DNA of 64,000 nt, from positions 1,084,401 to 1,148,400 of the forward strand of contig NZ_SLWR01000001.1 of the NCBI RefSeq assembly GCF_004345665.1, read 5' to 3'. This document shows positions 45,895 through 54,600 of the stretch, in pieces. The position numbers and the translations under genes were made by a program. The notes beneath the pieces were generated by a model. That model had not been told where the DNA came from. It searched no databases and saw only the letters and a program-made list of their open reading frames with translations. This DNA is from Kribbella antiqua. GTDB taxonomy: Bacteria; Actinomycetota; Actinomycetes; Propionibacteriales; Kribbellaceae. Every line of letters begins with the position of its first letter. Positions within the stretch are counted from its first letter, which is position 1.

Positions 45895-46706
45895 CGAACG
45901 TCTCCGTCCTGAGGTCGCACCGGCTCCGCGGCCGGCTGCTGAACTGGCTGGGCGGGTTGCTGGGCGGGGGTCGTGTTGTCGCCGGACAGCTCCTTCGGCG
46001 CGCTGCCGCCGGACAGCTGGGCCTTCATCGCGGCCAGCTCGTTCTCCACGTCGGAGCCGGACGACATCCGCTCCAGCTCCAGGGTGATGCTGTCCTTGCT
46101 GGTGCCGGTGGCGTCGTCGAGCGCGCCGGAGGCGAGCAGCTCGTCGATCGCGCCTGCCCGGGCCTGCATCTGCTGGGTCTTGTCCTCGGCCCGCTGGACC
46201 GCCAGGCCGACGTCGCTCATCTCCTCGGAGATGCCGGAGAAGGCCTCGTTGATCCGGGTCTGCGCCTCGGCCGCGGTGTACGTCGCCTTGATCGTCTCCT
46301 TGCGGGTCCGGAACGACTCGACCTTGGCCTGCAGCCGCTGGGAGGCCAGCGTCAGCTTCTCCTCCTCACCCTGCAGCTGGGCGTGCTGGGTCTGCAGGTC
46401 CTCGATCTGGCCCTGCAGCGCGGACTTGCGGGTCAGGGCTTCCCGGGCCAGGTCCTCACGGCCCATCGAGAGCGCCTTCTGGGCCTGGTCCTGCAGCTTC
46501 TGCGACTGGGACTGCAGCTGTGACGCCTGCAGTTCGACCCGCTTCCGGCTGGTAGCCACGTCGGCCACGCCCCGCCGCACCTTCTGCAGCAGTTCGAGCT
46601 GCTTCTGGTACGAGTAGTCAAGGGTTTCGCGAGGATCCTCGGCCTTGTCCAGCGCGGAGTTCGCCTTGGCCTTGAAGATCGTCGAGACCCGCTTGAAGAT
46701 GCTCAT
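45891..46706 (-). CDS. PspA/IM30 family envelope-stress protein
   Basis: 271 aa. MSIFKRVSTIFKAKANSAL is the typical amphipathic helix that binds membrane. A long coiled-coil (about 25-215) rich in Gln and Glu follows (QLQGEEEKL, QAQKALSMGRE). The tail from about 225 is Pro/Gln-rich, as in actinobacterial members. PspA/Vipp1 proteins form ESCRT-III-like polymers that protect the membrane. No PspF or PspBC gene is nearby, as usual in this phylum. Upstream (46707-46872) is a 166-base divergent spacer with no clear promoter. Confidence 0.92.
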   Translation of the reverse strand: MSIFKRVSTIFKAKANSALDKAEDPRETLDYSYQKQLELLQKVRRGVADVATSRKRVELQASQLQSQSQKLQDQAQKALSMGREDLAREALTRKSALQGQIEDLQTQHAQLQGEEEKLTLASQRLQAKVESFRTRKETIKATYTAAEAQTRINEAFSGISEEMSDVGLAVQRAEDKTQQMQARAGAIDELLASGALDDATGTSKDSITLELERMSSGSDVENELAAMKAQLSGGSAPKELSGDNTTPAQQPAQPVQQPAAEPVRPQDGDVR

Positions 46707-46872
46707 CGATATCAGTACCCCTTCTGTGCCGGCGTCGACCCGGCGTGCGTGCCAACCACCCTATGTCCCTGCAGGTCACCACACCATCAGGACCGGCCCG
46801 GATAAAGTGGTCTCCAAGTCCGGGGACCACCCCGAGGCGCGACCCTGCCCTGCCGAATGAGGTTCAGACCCC

Positions 46873-47460
46873 GTGTTCCGTCGTACCAAGTCTGAGACAG
46901 CTACCACCGTACCCGCCGAACCCCAGGCGAAGCCGGGCGGGAAGGGACGCCCCACGCCGACCCGCAAGGAGGCGGAGGCGGCCCGCAAGGCCACTTTCAA
47001 GCAGCCGCGCAACCGCAAGGAGGCGGCGGCGGTCCGCCGGGAGAAGGTCCGGATCGAGCGGGCCAAGATGCAGGACGCGATGCGCACAGGCGACGACCGG
47101 TACCTGCCGGCCGCGGAGAAGGGCCCGGTCCGGCGGTTCGCCCGGGACTATGTGGACGCCCGCTGGTCGGTGATGGAGTTCGCGCTGCCGGTCCTGCTGG
47201 TGGTGTCCCTGGTCGGCGTGGTCTTCTCGGCCCAGTTCCTCTGGCTGGCCGGCGCGGTCAACCTGCTCTTCCTGGTGATGATCCTGGCGATCGCGGCCGA
47301 CTGGTTCCTGCTGACCTGGGGGCTGAAGCGGGCCGCGGCCCGGAAGTTCCCGAACGACCCGCTCAAGGGGCTCGGGTTCTACGCGGTCCGGCGGACGATG
47401 CAGATGCGCCGCTGGCGCATGCCCAAGCCGATGGTGAAACGCGGCGAGAAGCCGAGCTGA
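46873..47460 (+). CDS. DUF3043 membrane protein
   Basis: 195 aa from GTG 46873. A basic N-terminal half rich in Lys/Arg (RKEAEAARKATF, NRKEAAAVRREKVR) is followed by DDRYLPAAEKGPVRRFARDYVDARW and two membrane helices (about 97-117 and 121-143), then a basic tail with RRTMQMRRWRMPKP. This matches the actinobacterial DUF3043 family, whose function is unknown and which is often beside pspA. Divergent from pspA; may work on membrane integrity. Confidence 0.85.
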   Translation: MFRRTKSETATTVPAEPQAKPGGKGRPTPTRKEAEAARKATFKQPRNRKEAAAVRREKVRIERAKMQDAMRTGDDRYLPAAEKGPVRRFARDYVDARWSVMEFALPVLLVVSLVGVVFSAQFLWLAGAVNLLFLVMILAIAADWFLLTWGLKRAAARKFPNDPLKGLGFYAVRRTMQMRRWRMPKPMVKRGEKPS

Positions 47461-47482
47461 GCGCAGGCAGTAGGGTCGGGGT

Positions 47483-48493
47483 ATGGACTTCCGCTATCTC
47501 GGCAACAGTGGTTTGAAGGTCAGCGAGATCTCGTACGGGAACTGGCTCACGCACGGATCCCAGGTGGAGAACGATCAGGCCAAGGCGTGTGTGCGGGCGG
47601 CGCTGGACGCCGGCATCACCACGTTCGACACCGCCGACGTCTACGCCAACACCAAGGCCGAATCGGTCCTCGGCGAGGCTCTGGAGGGTGAGCGGCGCGA
47701 GTCGCTGGAGATCCTCACCAAGGTCTACTGGCCGACCGGCCCGGGCGGACCGAACGACGTCGGCCTGTCCCGCAAGCACATCCACGAGTCGATCAACGGT
47801 TCGCTGCGGCGGCTGAAGACCGACTACGTGGACGTCTACCAGGCGCACCGGTACGACACCGAGACGCCGCTGGAAGAGACGATGGAGGCCTTCGCCGACG
47901 TCGTCCGGGCCGGCAAGGCGCTCTACATCGGCGTGTCGGAGTGGACCGCGGAGCAGTTGCAGGAGGGCCACCGGCTGGCCCGCGAGCTGCGCATCCCGTT
48001 CGTCTCGAACCAGCCGCAATACAGCATGCTCTGGCGGGTGATCGAGGCCGAGGTGGTGCCGGCATCGGAGGAGCTCGGCATCGGCCAGGTGGTGTTCTCG
48101 CCGATCGCGCAGGGTGTGCTGACGGGCAAGTACCTGCCGGGCCAGCAGCCGCCGGAGGGCTCCCGCGCGACCGACGCGAACGGGTCGAACTTCGTCAAGC
48201 GGTTCCTCACCGACGACGTACTGAACCGGGTGCAGGAGCTGAAGCCGATCGCGGACGAGGCAGGCCTCTCGCTGGCCCAGCTCGCCGTCGCGTGGGTGCT
48301 GCAGAACCCGAACGTCTCCTCGGCCATCATCGGCGCCTCCCGGCCCGAGCAGGTGGTCGAGAACGTGAAGGCGGCTGGTGTCAAGCTCGAGGAAGGTCTG
48401 CTGAAGCAGATCGACGAGGTGCTGGGCAGCGTGGTCGAGCGCGACCCGGCCAAGACCGAGCAGAACGCTCCGCAGACCCGGCCGGGCTCATGA
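47483..48493 (+). CDS. Aldo/keto reductase
   Basis: 336 aa, (beta/alpha)8 barrel. Catalytic tetrad: Asp and Tyr in FDTADVYANTKAE, Lys in ILTKVYW, His in YQAHRYD. NADP-binding SAIIGASRPEQVVENV is near the C-terminus. The sequence is closest to the Kv-beta/YghZ-like group (AKR6/14) by SRKHIHESINGSLRRLKTDY. The substrate is probably an aldehyde or ketone; no pathway neighbour. It is coupled with the small gene after it by a 4-base overlap. Confidence 0.9.
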   Translation: MDFRYLGNSGLKVSEISYGNWLTHGSQVENDQAKACVRAALDAGITTFDTADVYANTKAESVLGEALEGERRESLEILTKVYWPTGPGGPNDVGLSRKHIHESINGSLRRLKTDYVDVYQAHRYDTETPLEETMEAFADVVRAGKALYIGVSEWTAEQLQEGHRLARELRIPFVSNQPQYSMLWRVIEAEVVPASEELGIGQVVFSPIAQGVLTGKYLPGQQPPEGSRATDANGSNFVKRFLTDDVLNRVQELKPIADEAGLSLAQLAVAWVLQNPNVSSAIIGASRPEQVVENVKAAGVKLEEGLLKQIDEVLGSVVERDPAKTEQNAPQTRPGS

Positions 48494-48699
48494 GCTGGAG
48501 CTGGCGGTTCGAGACCGCTTCCGGTGCGCTGGTCGACCCAGGTGAGGTCGGCGGCGCCGAGTTCTCCGCCCAGGGTGACGCGGAGAGCTGGCTGGGCGAG
48601 AGCTGGCGCGACCTGGCCGACCGCGGCGTCGGCCAGGTGTACCTGCTCGAGGACGGCCGCGAGGTCTACGGCCCGATGAGCCTCGCCGCCCAGGAGTAA
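48490..48699 (+). CDS. Small conserved protein
   Basis: 69 aa, ATG 48490 overlapping the aldo/keto reductase stop. MSWSWRFE, ESWLGESWRDLADRGV and VYLLEDGREVYGPMSL give a compact acidic domain without signal or helix. Similar short proteins are common in actinobacteria, but I know no function. Frame, GC pattern and coupling support it as a real gene. Confidence 0.75.
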   Translation: MSWSWRFETASGALVDPGEVGGAEFSAQGDAESWLGESWRDLADRGVGQVYLLEDGREVYGPMSLAAQE

Positions 48700-48743
48700 A
48701 GCAGCCTGTCGCTTGGAGCCCGTACGACGCCGTGCGGGCTCCG

Positions 48744-48796
48744 AGGCCGTGTCTGATGGTCCCGCGCAGTAGGCGGGGGACCATCAGACACGGCCT
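48744..48796 (+). terminator. Strong hairpin terminator
   Basis: 20-bp perfect stem (AGGCCGTGTCTGATGGTCCC at 48744-48763 with its complement at 48777-48796) followed by TTGT. It ends the aldo/keto reductase operon and isolates the riboswitch region that follows. Confidence 0.88.
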
Positions 48797-48804
48797 TTGT
48801 ATGT

Positions 48805-48917
48805 AGGCTGCCGTTGAACCACTCCTGTGTCGCAGGGAAGCCGGTCCAAGTCCGGCGCTGACCCGCAACCGTAGGCCACCTCAGGTGGCGAGCCGGAACA
48901 CTGTGACGCAGGCAGAC
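48805..48917 (+). ncRNA. Cobalamin riboswitch
   Basis: It contains the conserved core: CGCAGGGAA, the arm GCCGGTCCAAGTCCGGC (48840-48856), and the box GACCCGCAACCGTA (48860-48873), followed by a variable stem GCCACCTCAGGTGGC and a closing region CACTGTGACGCAGGCAGAC. This is the class I cobalamin (adenosylcobalamin) aptamer. Downstream are two hairpins that could switch expression: GGCTC-n-CCCGC / GCGGG-TG-GAGCC (48919-48953), and CGGGCC / GGCCCG (48987-49000), just 3 bases before the ribosome site GAGG of the first gene. I infer translational control by sequestering that site. It governs the corrinoid operon 49015-54532. Confidence 0.93.
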
Positions 48918-49014
48918 AGGCTCAACTACCCGCCGTGGTCCGCGGGTGGAGCCCCACCCTGCCAAAGCAGGCGGGACTTCCTCTACCGGGCCGTGGCCCG
49001 ATCGAGGACATGAG

Positions 49015-49722
49015 ATGACTGCACACCGGACCGTACGACTGGTCCTCAGCCTGCTGGCGGGTCTCCTGCTGGCGGGGACCGTCGCCACCACTGCTCAAGC
49101 CGAGGACGGCTATCGCTTCTGGGGCTACTACCAATTCACTGGAGGCCAGTGGGCCTTCTCGCAGAAGGGCGCCGACGCCGTCGTACCGGCCGACGGGGCG
49201 GTGGAAGGCTGGCGGTACGCCGTCGGTGGCGCCAAGCCCCGGGTGCCACGTGCTGCGGGCGACTTCCAGGCGATCTGCGGCAGCACCCCGGCCGAGACAG
49301 GCAAGAAGCGGGTGGCCCTGGTCATCGACCCGGGTACGACGGCCGACGCCTTGTCCGGTGAGACACCCGGGCCGGCCACCGGCACCTGCGTGGTGACGGA
49401 CGAGAAGGCGACCGGTGCGAAGATCCTGGCGGCTGTCGGGCCGGTCCGGATCGAGAAGGGCCTGACCTGCGGCATCGACGGCTACCCGGCCAAGGGCTGC
49501 GGTGACCCGGTGAAGAACATCAAGGTCCCGGCCACGGACGAGCCGGTGACGCTGCAGATCAAGCCGGCTGTCGGATCCAGCGCCCGGCCTTCCCCAGCCG
49601 CTTCTTCCTCGTCTGAGGATGACGGCGGTGCGCCGTGGACCGGCATCATCATCGCCGCCGTGGTCGTCGTCGTACTGGCTGGTGGCGGTCTCGCGTTGAG
49701 CCGCCGGCGGTCGAGTCAGTAA
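49015..49722 (+). CDS. Secreted, membrane-anchored protein of cobalamin ECF operon (SCO2322-like)
   Basis: 235 aa. ATG 49015 is preferred because GAGG (49004-49007) is 7 bases upstream; an earlier ATG at 49010 gives only Met-Arg-stop. It has a signal peptide (cleavage near AQAEDG, residue 28) and an extracellular domain (30-180) starting YRFWGYYQFTGGQWAFSQKG, with four Cys (ICGS, GTCVV, LTCGID, KGCGD) likely in disulfides. A Ser/Pro linker, one helix (about 207-229) and an RRRSSQ end follow, so it stays in the membrane facing out. It resembles the family I know as SCO2322, next to ECF genes in Streptomyces. Role inferred: corrinoid capture for the transporter. Confidence 0.78.
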   Translation: MTAHRTVRLVLSLLAGLLLAGTVATTAQAEDGYRFWGYYQFTGGQWAFSQKGADAVVPADGAVEGWRYAVGGAKPRVPRAAGDFQAICGSTPAETGKKRVALVIDPGTTADALSGETPGPATGTCVVTDEKATGAKILAAVGPVRIEKGLTCGIDGYPAKGCGDPVKNIKVPATDEPVTLQIKPAVGSSARPSPAASSSSEDDGGAPWTGIIIAAVVVVVLAGGGLALSRRRSSQ

Positions 49723-50820
49723 GTGCGTACCGTCCATCACCTGACGCTCCCCCGGGGTCTGCACCCGGGGGCGTGGTGGCTGTGGGCGCTCTGCATGGCG
49801 GTGGCTGCCAGCAGGACCCGCAACCCGGTGCTGCTCGTACTGATCCTCGCGGTGACCGGCTTCGTCGTGTCTGCTCGTCGTAGCGATGCACCCTGGGCGC
49901 ACAGCTATGCCGCGTTCCTCAAACTCGGTCTGGTGGTCATCGGCGTTCGGGTGGTGCTGCAGGCGTTGCTGTCCACCCGCTCGCAGGGGACCACGGTGCT
50001 GTTCACCCTGCCCCAGATCCCCTTGCCTGACTGGGCAAACGGGGTCAAGCTCGGCGGCGAGGTCACCGCCGAGGCACTGGTCACCGCCCTGTACGACGGT
50101 GGCCAGCTGGCAGTCATGCTGTGCTGCATCGGCGCGGCCAACGCCCTGGCCAGCCCACGCCGTCTGCTCAAGTCGTTGCCTGGGGCCCTTTACGAGATGG
50201 GCGTGGCCTGTGTGGTGGCGCTGACGTTCGCGCCACAGCTGGTGACCGATGCCCGCCGTATCCGCGCCGCCCGCCGCCTCCGCGGCCGCACCCGAGGCTC
50301 CTTCCGTACGACGGCCATGCCGGTGCTGGAAGGTGCACTCGACAGATCGGTCGAGCTGGCCGCCGCGATGGACTCCCGCGGCTACGGCCGTACGGCGCAA
50401 GTCCCACGCCGGCAACGCCGTATCACCGGAGTGTGCGTACTGCTGGGCTTGCTGGGCATCCTGCTCGGTGTCTACGCGTTGCTGACCGATGCCATGGCAT
50501 TCCCCTTGGCGGCGGCCACTCTTGCTGTCGGACTACTACTCGCAGTCGGTGCGATGGGTGTCGGCCGCCAGCGGGTGACCCGCACTCGCTACCGCCCGGA
50601 TCCGTGGGCGCTACCGGAGTGGCTGGTCGTGGGCGCGGGTGCTGTAGCTGCCGGGGCCATGATCACCGCAGCGGTGCGTGGAGTCGACGGACTCGTTCTG
50701 GCCGGGCCCCTCGTCGTACCGCCGGTCCCTGTGCTGCCGGTGATCGGCATCCTTGTTGGGCTCGCTCCTGCGGCTGCTGCGCCGCCGCTAGCTCCGCGAC
50801 GTGAGTTGGTGGTCGCATGA
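49723..50820 (+). CDS. ECF transporter transmembrane component EcfT (CbiQ-like)
   Basis: 365 aa from GTG 49723, directly abutting the stop before it. Membrane helices are near residues 18-50, 65-85, 115-135, 225-260 and 290-330. The two coupling motifs of EcfT are present: AARRLRGRTRG (around 185) and AAMDSRGYGR (around 215), which contact the ATPase. It links ATPases to the S component. It is longer than CbiQ (about 250 aa) because of the C-terminal helices. Confidence 0.88.
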   Translation: MRTVHHLTLPRGLHPGAWWLWALCMAVAASRTRNPVLLVLILAVTGFVVSARRSDAPWAHSYAAFLKLGLVVIGVRVVLQALLSTRSQGTTVLFTLPQIPLPDWANGVKLGGEVTAEALVTALYDGGQLAVMLCCIGAANALASPRRLLKSLPGALYEMGVACVVALTFAPQLVTDARRIRAARRLRGRTRGSFRTTAMPVLEGALDRSVELAAAMDSRGYGRTAQVPRRQRRITGVCVLLGLLGILLGVYALLTDAMAFPLAAATLAVGLLLAVGAMGVGRQRVTRTRYRPDPWALPEWLVVGAGAVAAGAMITAAVRGVDGLVLAGPLVVPPVPVLPVIGILVGLAPAAAAPPLAPRRELVVA

Positions 50821-52427
50821 TCGAGTTCGATCGGGTGACGGTCACGTACGACGGCGCTGCTGAGCCTGCGCTGCGGGATGTGAGCTTCACCGTGCCTGAG
50901 GGCGAGCTGGCGCTGGTGATCGGCCGGACCGGGTCTGGCAAGTCGACGTTGCTGCGCGCGATCAACGGGCTGGTGCCGCACTTCACCGGCGGGACGCTCG
51001 CCGGACGTGTGCTCGTGAACGGACGGGACACCAGGGAGTATCGGCCGCGCGATCTGGCGGATGTGGTCGGCATGGTCGGGCAGGACCCGATGGCCGGCTT
51101 CGTCACCGACACTGTCGAGGACGAACTCGCCTACAGCATGGAGTCCCTCGGCGTTGCGCCAGACGTGATGCGGCGGCGGGTCGAGGAGACGCTGGATCTG
51201 CTGGGGCTGGCCGACGTACGGGACCGGGCGCTGACCTCACTGTCTGGCGGGCAGCGGCAGCGGACCGCTATCGGCGCGGCCCTCACCTCACACCCCGCTG
51301 TGCTGGTGCTGGATGAGCCCACGTCCGCGCTGGACCCGCAGGCCGCCGAGGAGGTGCTGGCCGCGCTGCAGCGGCTCGTGCACGACCTGGGCGTCACCGT
51401 GGTGATGGCTGAGCACCGGCTCGAGAGAGTCATTCAGTACGCCGACCGCGTGGTCGAAGTACCAGGCGGCTCGGCTGCTGTGTCTACAGGGCTTCCGGCC
51501 GAGCAGATGGTGACTGCACCGGTCGCCCCGCCGGTCGTGGAGCTGGGACGCCTTGCAGGGTGGTCTCCCCTCCCTCTGTCCGTGCGAGACGCACGACGCG
51601 CGGCTGTGGCGTTGCGGAGCCGTTTGCATGAGTCGGCGCCGTTGAGACCTGCTGTGGTTGCGGGCGCCGAGCTGGCGCGGTGCAAGGACCTGGTCGTTGG
51701 CTACGGCAACATCACTGCCTTGCGCGGCGTGTCACTGAGCATCAACGCCGGCGAGGTCGTCGCACTGATGGGCCGCAACGGCGCCGGCAAGTCCACGCTG
51801 CTCAACGCCCTGGTCGGAGTCGTCCCTGTTAGGTCCGGTACGGCGGAAGCCGCCGGTGCCGATCCACGTCGTACGAAGCCGTCCAAGCTGGTCAAGGCGG
51901 TTGGACTGGTCCCGCAGGAGCCTGCTGACCTGCTGTACGCCGCCACGGTCGCCGAGGAGTGCGCCGGGGCAGACTCCGACTTCCGCGTCCCCGCGGGCAG
52001 TTGCCGAGCGCTACTGAGGCGGCTGGCTCCGGACATCGACGAGCGGATGCATCCGCGAGACCTGTCTGAGGGACAACGGCTGTGCTTGGCGCTGGCCGTC
52101 GTACTGTGTGGTGCTCCCCCGCTGTTGTTGCTGGACGAGCCCACACGCGGGCTGGACTACGGCGCCAAGCGCAGGCTGGTGGCCATCCTGCGGGAGCTGG
52201 CCGCGGCTGGTCATGCCGTGGTGCTGTCGACGCATGACGTGGAGATGGTGGCCGAGGTCGCGACTCGGGTGCTGGTGCTGGCCGAGGGCGAGCTGGTGAG
52301 TGACGGGGAGACGGCGACGGTCATTGCCGGGTCTCCCGCCTTTGCGCCGCAGGTGGCGAAGATCCTTGCTCCGTTGCCGTTCCTGACCGTCGGCGAGGTC
52401 GCGACCGCGCTGGAACGTGCGTCGTGA
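50817..52427 (+). CDS. Fused EcfA-EcfA' ATPase
   Basis: 536 aa with two ABC domains. Domain 1 has Walker A GRTGSGKST (around 39), signature SLSGGQRQR and Walker B VLVLDEPTSALD. Domain 2 (from about 285) has GRNGAGKST, a signature changed to LSEGQRL and LLLLDEPTRGLD. ATG overlaps the EcfT stop by 4 bases. Such fused pairs serve one dedicated ECF importer. The LSEGQ in the second half could make its site less active, as in asymmetrical ABC pairs. Confidence 0.92.
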   Translation: MIEFDRVTVTYDGAAEPALRDVSFTVPEGELALVIGRTGSGKSTLLRAINGLVPHFTGGTLAGRVLVNGRDTREYRPRDLADVVGMVGQDPMAGFVTDTVEDELAYSMESLGVAPDVMRRRVEETLDLLGLADVRDRALTSLSGGQRQRTAIGAALTSHPAVLVLDEPTSALDPQAAEEVLAALQRLVHDLGVTVVMAEHRLERVIQYADRVVEVPGGSAAVSTGLPAEQMVTAPVAPPVVELGRLAGWSPLPLSVRDARRAAVALRSRLHESAPLRPAVVAGAELARCKDLVVGYGNITALRGVSLSINAGEVVALMGRNGAGKSTLLNALVGVVPVRSGTAEAAGADPRRTKPSKLVKAVGLVPQEPADLLYAATVAEECAGADSDFRVPAGSCRALLRRLAPDIDERMHPRDLSEGQRLCLALAVVLCGAPPLLLLDEPTRGLDYGAKRRLVAILRELAAAGHAVVLSTHDVEMVAEVATRVLVLAEGELVSDGETATVIAGSPAFAPQVAKILAPLPFLTVGEVATALERAS

Positions 52428-53227
52428 ACCTGGTCCGGCTGAAGCCACGCAGCACCGCTGCACTGGTCGTCGCCTCGCTTGTCGGGGTACTGGCCTTCGG
52501 GTGGCCGTTGCTCTGGCAGACGAAGCAGGTGGGCGAGTCGGCCATCGGGCACACTACCGATGCCCCGTGGCTGTTCGTGCTGTTGCTGCCGCTGCTGGTG
52601 GCCGTCGTACTCGCGGAACTGTCCGAGGCGGGCATCGACGCGAAGGTGATCTCGCTGCTCGGCATGCTGGCTGCTGTCGGGGCTGCGTTGCGTGCGCTCG
52701 GCCCTGGTACTGCTGGGCTGGAGCCTGGGTTCTTCCTGCTTGTGCTGGCCGGTCGGGCGTTTGGAGCCGGGTTCGGGTTCGTGCTGGGCGCTGTGTCGTT
52801 GCTGGGTGGGGCGATGATCAGTGGCGGCGTCGGGCCGTGGATGCCGTTCCAGATGTTCGCCTGCGCGTGGGTGGGGTGTCTGGCTGGTCTGCTACCGCGG
52901 GTGGGTGGCCGGCTCGAGCTCCTGCTGCTGGCGGCGTACTCGCTCGTGTCCGGGGTGCTGTACGGCGTGGTGATGAACCTGTGGTTCTGGCCGTACGCGA
53001 CGTTCGGCAGCGACTTCTCGTTCATCCCGGGCGATTCGCTGGCTGCCAACCTGCACAGGTACTTCCTGTTCGTGGTGGCGACCTCACTCGGCTGGGACAT
53101 CCCCCGCGGAGTGCTCTGCGCCGTGCTGGTCCTGGTGCTTGGCCGGCCGGTGCTGACCGCTTTCCGTCGTACTGCGCGGAAGGCGGCGTTCGACGTACCG
53201 GTGGAGTTCCGGAGGGCTGATGGCTGA
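52424..53227 (+). CDS. ECF substrate-binding S component, likely for corrinoids
   Basis: 267 aa from GTG 52424 (GTGA overlap). Six helices; the first after KPRSTAALVVASLVGVLAFGWPLLW, then AGRAFGAGFGFVLGAVSLLGGAMI and GPWMPFQMFACAWVGCLAGLLP, a pattern shared with ECF S components of the CbrT type. Riboswitch and CobU/CobS neighbours make cobalamin or cobinamide the likely ligand. CbrT assignment is by context, not by known binding residues. Confidence 0.83.
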   Translation: MNLVRLKPRSTAALVVASLVGVLAFGWPLLWQTKQVGESAIGHTTDAPWLFVLLLPLLVAVVLAELSEAGIDAKVISLLGMLAAVGAALRALGPGTAGLEPGFFLLVLAGRAFGAGFGFVLGAVSLLGGAMISGGVGPWMPFQMFACAWVGCLAGLLPRVGGRLELLLLAAYSLVSGVLYGVVMNLWFWPYATFGSDFSFIPGDSLAANLHRYFLFVVATSLGWDIPRGVLCAVLVLVLGRPVLTAFRRTARKAAFDVPVEFRRADG

Positions 53228-53750
53228 GCAGCGCACGTTGATCCTGGGTGGGGCGCGATCGGGGAAGTCGATCGCGGCGGAGCGGTTGCTGGCCGGGGAG
53301 CCTGAGGTGTTGTACGTCGCTACTGGTGGCGACGACTCCGGCAACGCAGAGTGGGCGTCGCGGATCGCGCTGCACCAGGCGCGACGGCCGGAGTCGTGGG
53401 GCCTGGCCGAGACCATCGACCTCGTGCCGCTGCTCGACTCGCCTGGGCCGCCGCTGCTGATCGACTGCCTGACGTTGTGGCTCTCGCGCACGATGGATTC
53501 GCTGGACGTGTGGGCCGATCTCAGTCGCGCCGGGCTGGTCGAGGAGCGCATCGCCTTGCTGGCGGAGGCGTGGTCACGGACCTCGCGGCTGGTAGTTGCC
53601 GTGAGCAATGACATCGGCTCGGGGGTGGTCCCTGCCGACGCCGGGACGCGGCTGTTCCGCGATCTGATGGGCCGGCTCAACACCGCCATCTCGCTTCGGT
53701 CCGACACCGTTTTGTGGACCGTCGCCGGCCGCACTCTCCCGCTGACATGA
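53220..53750 (+). CDS. cobU: Adenosylcobinamide kinase / cobinamide-phosphate guanylyltransferase
   Basis: 176 aa. P-loop LGGARSGKS (9-17), ATGGDDSGNAEWASRIALH (including the His that takes the GMP group), LLIDCLTLWLSR and VSNDIGSGVVPADAGTRLFRD fit CobU/CobP. It phosphorylates adenosylcobinamide and then activates it with GTP. ATG overlaps the S component end by 8 bases. It lets imported cobinamide enter salvage. Confidence 0.93.
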   Translation: MAEQRTLILGGARSGKSIAAERLLAGEPEVLYVATGGDDSGNAEWASRIALHQARRPESWGLAETIDLVPLLDSPGPPLLIDCLTLWLSRTMDSLDVWADLSRAGLVEERIALLAEAWSRTSRLVVAVSNDIGSGVVPADAGTRLFRDLMGRLNTAISLRSDTVLWTVAGRTLPLT

Positions 53751-54532
53751 ACGGCCTGCGCCTGGCGTTGGGCACACTCACGGTGCTGCCGGCCGGGATG
53801 CCGTCCCGGGTCGATCGGGTCGTCGGCGGGCGGGCGATGCTGCTTGCGCCAGTTGTGGGGCTGCTGATTGGTGCGATCTCGGCCGGCGTGGTGGCCGTCG
53901 TCCACGTTTTCAGGCCGGAGGCGCCGCTGCTGGCCGCGGTGCTCGGCGTACTGGCGCTCGTCGTACTGTCCGGGGCGTTGCATCTGGATGGGCTGGCCGA
54001 CTTCGCGGACGCACTAAGCAGCCGGCGGGATCGCGAGACGATGCTGCGGATCATGAAGCAGAGCGACATCGGCCCGTTCGGCGTCGTCGCGATTGTCGCC
54101 GTACTGCTGCTCGACGTCGTCGCCCTCACTGCCTGCGTCCAGTCGGACTTCGGCTGGCAGGCGGTGCTGATCGCGACCACAGCCAGCCGCCTGTCCCTGA
54201 CCTGGTCCTGCCGTACGACGATCCCGCCAGCCCGGCCCGACGGCCTCGGCGCACTCGTCGCCTCCACCGTCCGCCCCTCCACCGCCACCCTTACGACTAT
54301 CGCCGTACTGGCGTCAGCCCTCGCCCTCACCTGGCTCGCCTCCCCAGGGGCCGGCGCCACGACCGTCCGGCTTTCCGGGGCTGCGGTCGCCGTACTGGCG
54401 GCTGTAGCGGTCAGCGTGTTCGTCACGCGCCGGGCTCGTGCCGCCCTAGGCGGCGTCACCGGCGACATCCTCGGCGCGACCGTCGAACTCGCGCTCGCCG
54501 CTGCCCTCCTCGCGCTCGCCCTCGTCGTGTGA
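53747..54532 (+). CDS. cobS: Adenosylcobinamide-GDP ribazoletransferase (cobalamin synthase)
   Basis: 261 aa from ATG 53747 (4-base overlap with cobU). Multi-helix membrane enzyme: GTLTVLPAG near the start, SGALHLDGLADFADAL (DGLADxxDA metal motif, around 90), MKQSDIGPFG and SRLSLTWSCRTTIPPARPDGL. It joins adenosylcobinamide-GDP with alpha-ribazole (phosphate) to make cobalamin (phosphate). CobT, which makes alpha-ribazole phosphate, is not in the window. End of the riboswitch operon. Confidence 0.93.
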   Translation: MNGLRLALGTLTVLPAGMPSRVDRVVGGRAMLLAPVVGLLIGAISAGVVAVVHVFRPEAPLLAAVLGVLALVVLSGALHLDGLADFADALSSRRDRETMLRIMKQSDIGPFGVVAIVAVLLLDVVALTACVQSDFGWQAVLIATTASRLSLTWSCRTTIPPARPDGLGALVASTVRPSTATLTTIAVLASALALTWLASPGAGATTVRLSGAAVAVLAAVAVSVFVTRRARAALGGVTGDILGATVELALAAALLALALVV

Positions 54533-54600
54533 TGGTGAGCTTTCCGGAAACAATTCGTCACTGGGCGCACATTTGTTTCCGATGATGCGGGGTCGGGCAG

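Noticed and set aside
49010..49018. Two-codon ORF (ATG AGA TGA) overlapping the start of the riboswitch operon's first gene
   Set aside because: Its distance to the ribosome site is only 2-3 bases, so it is probably not translated; considered accidental.
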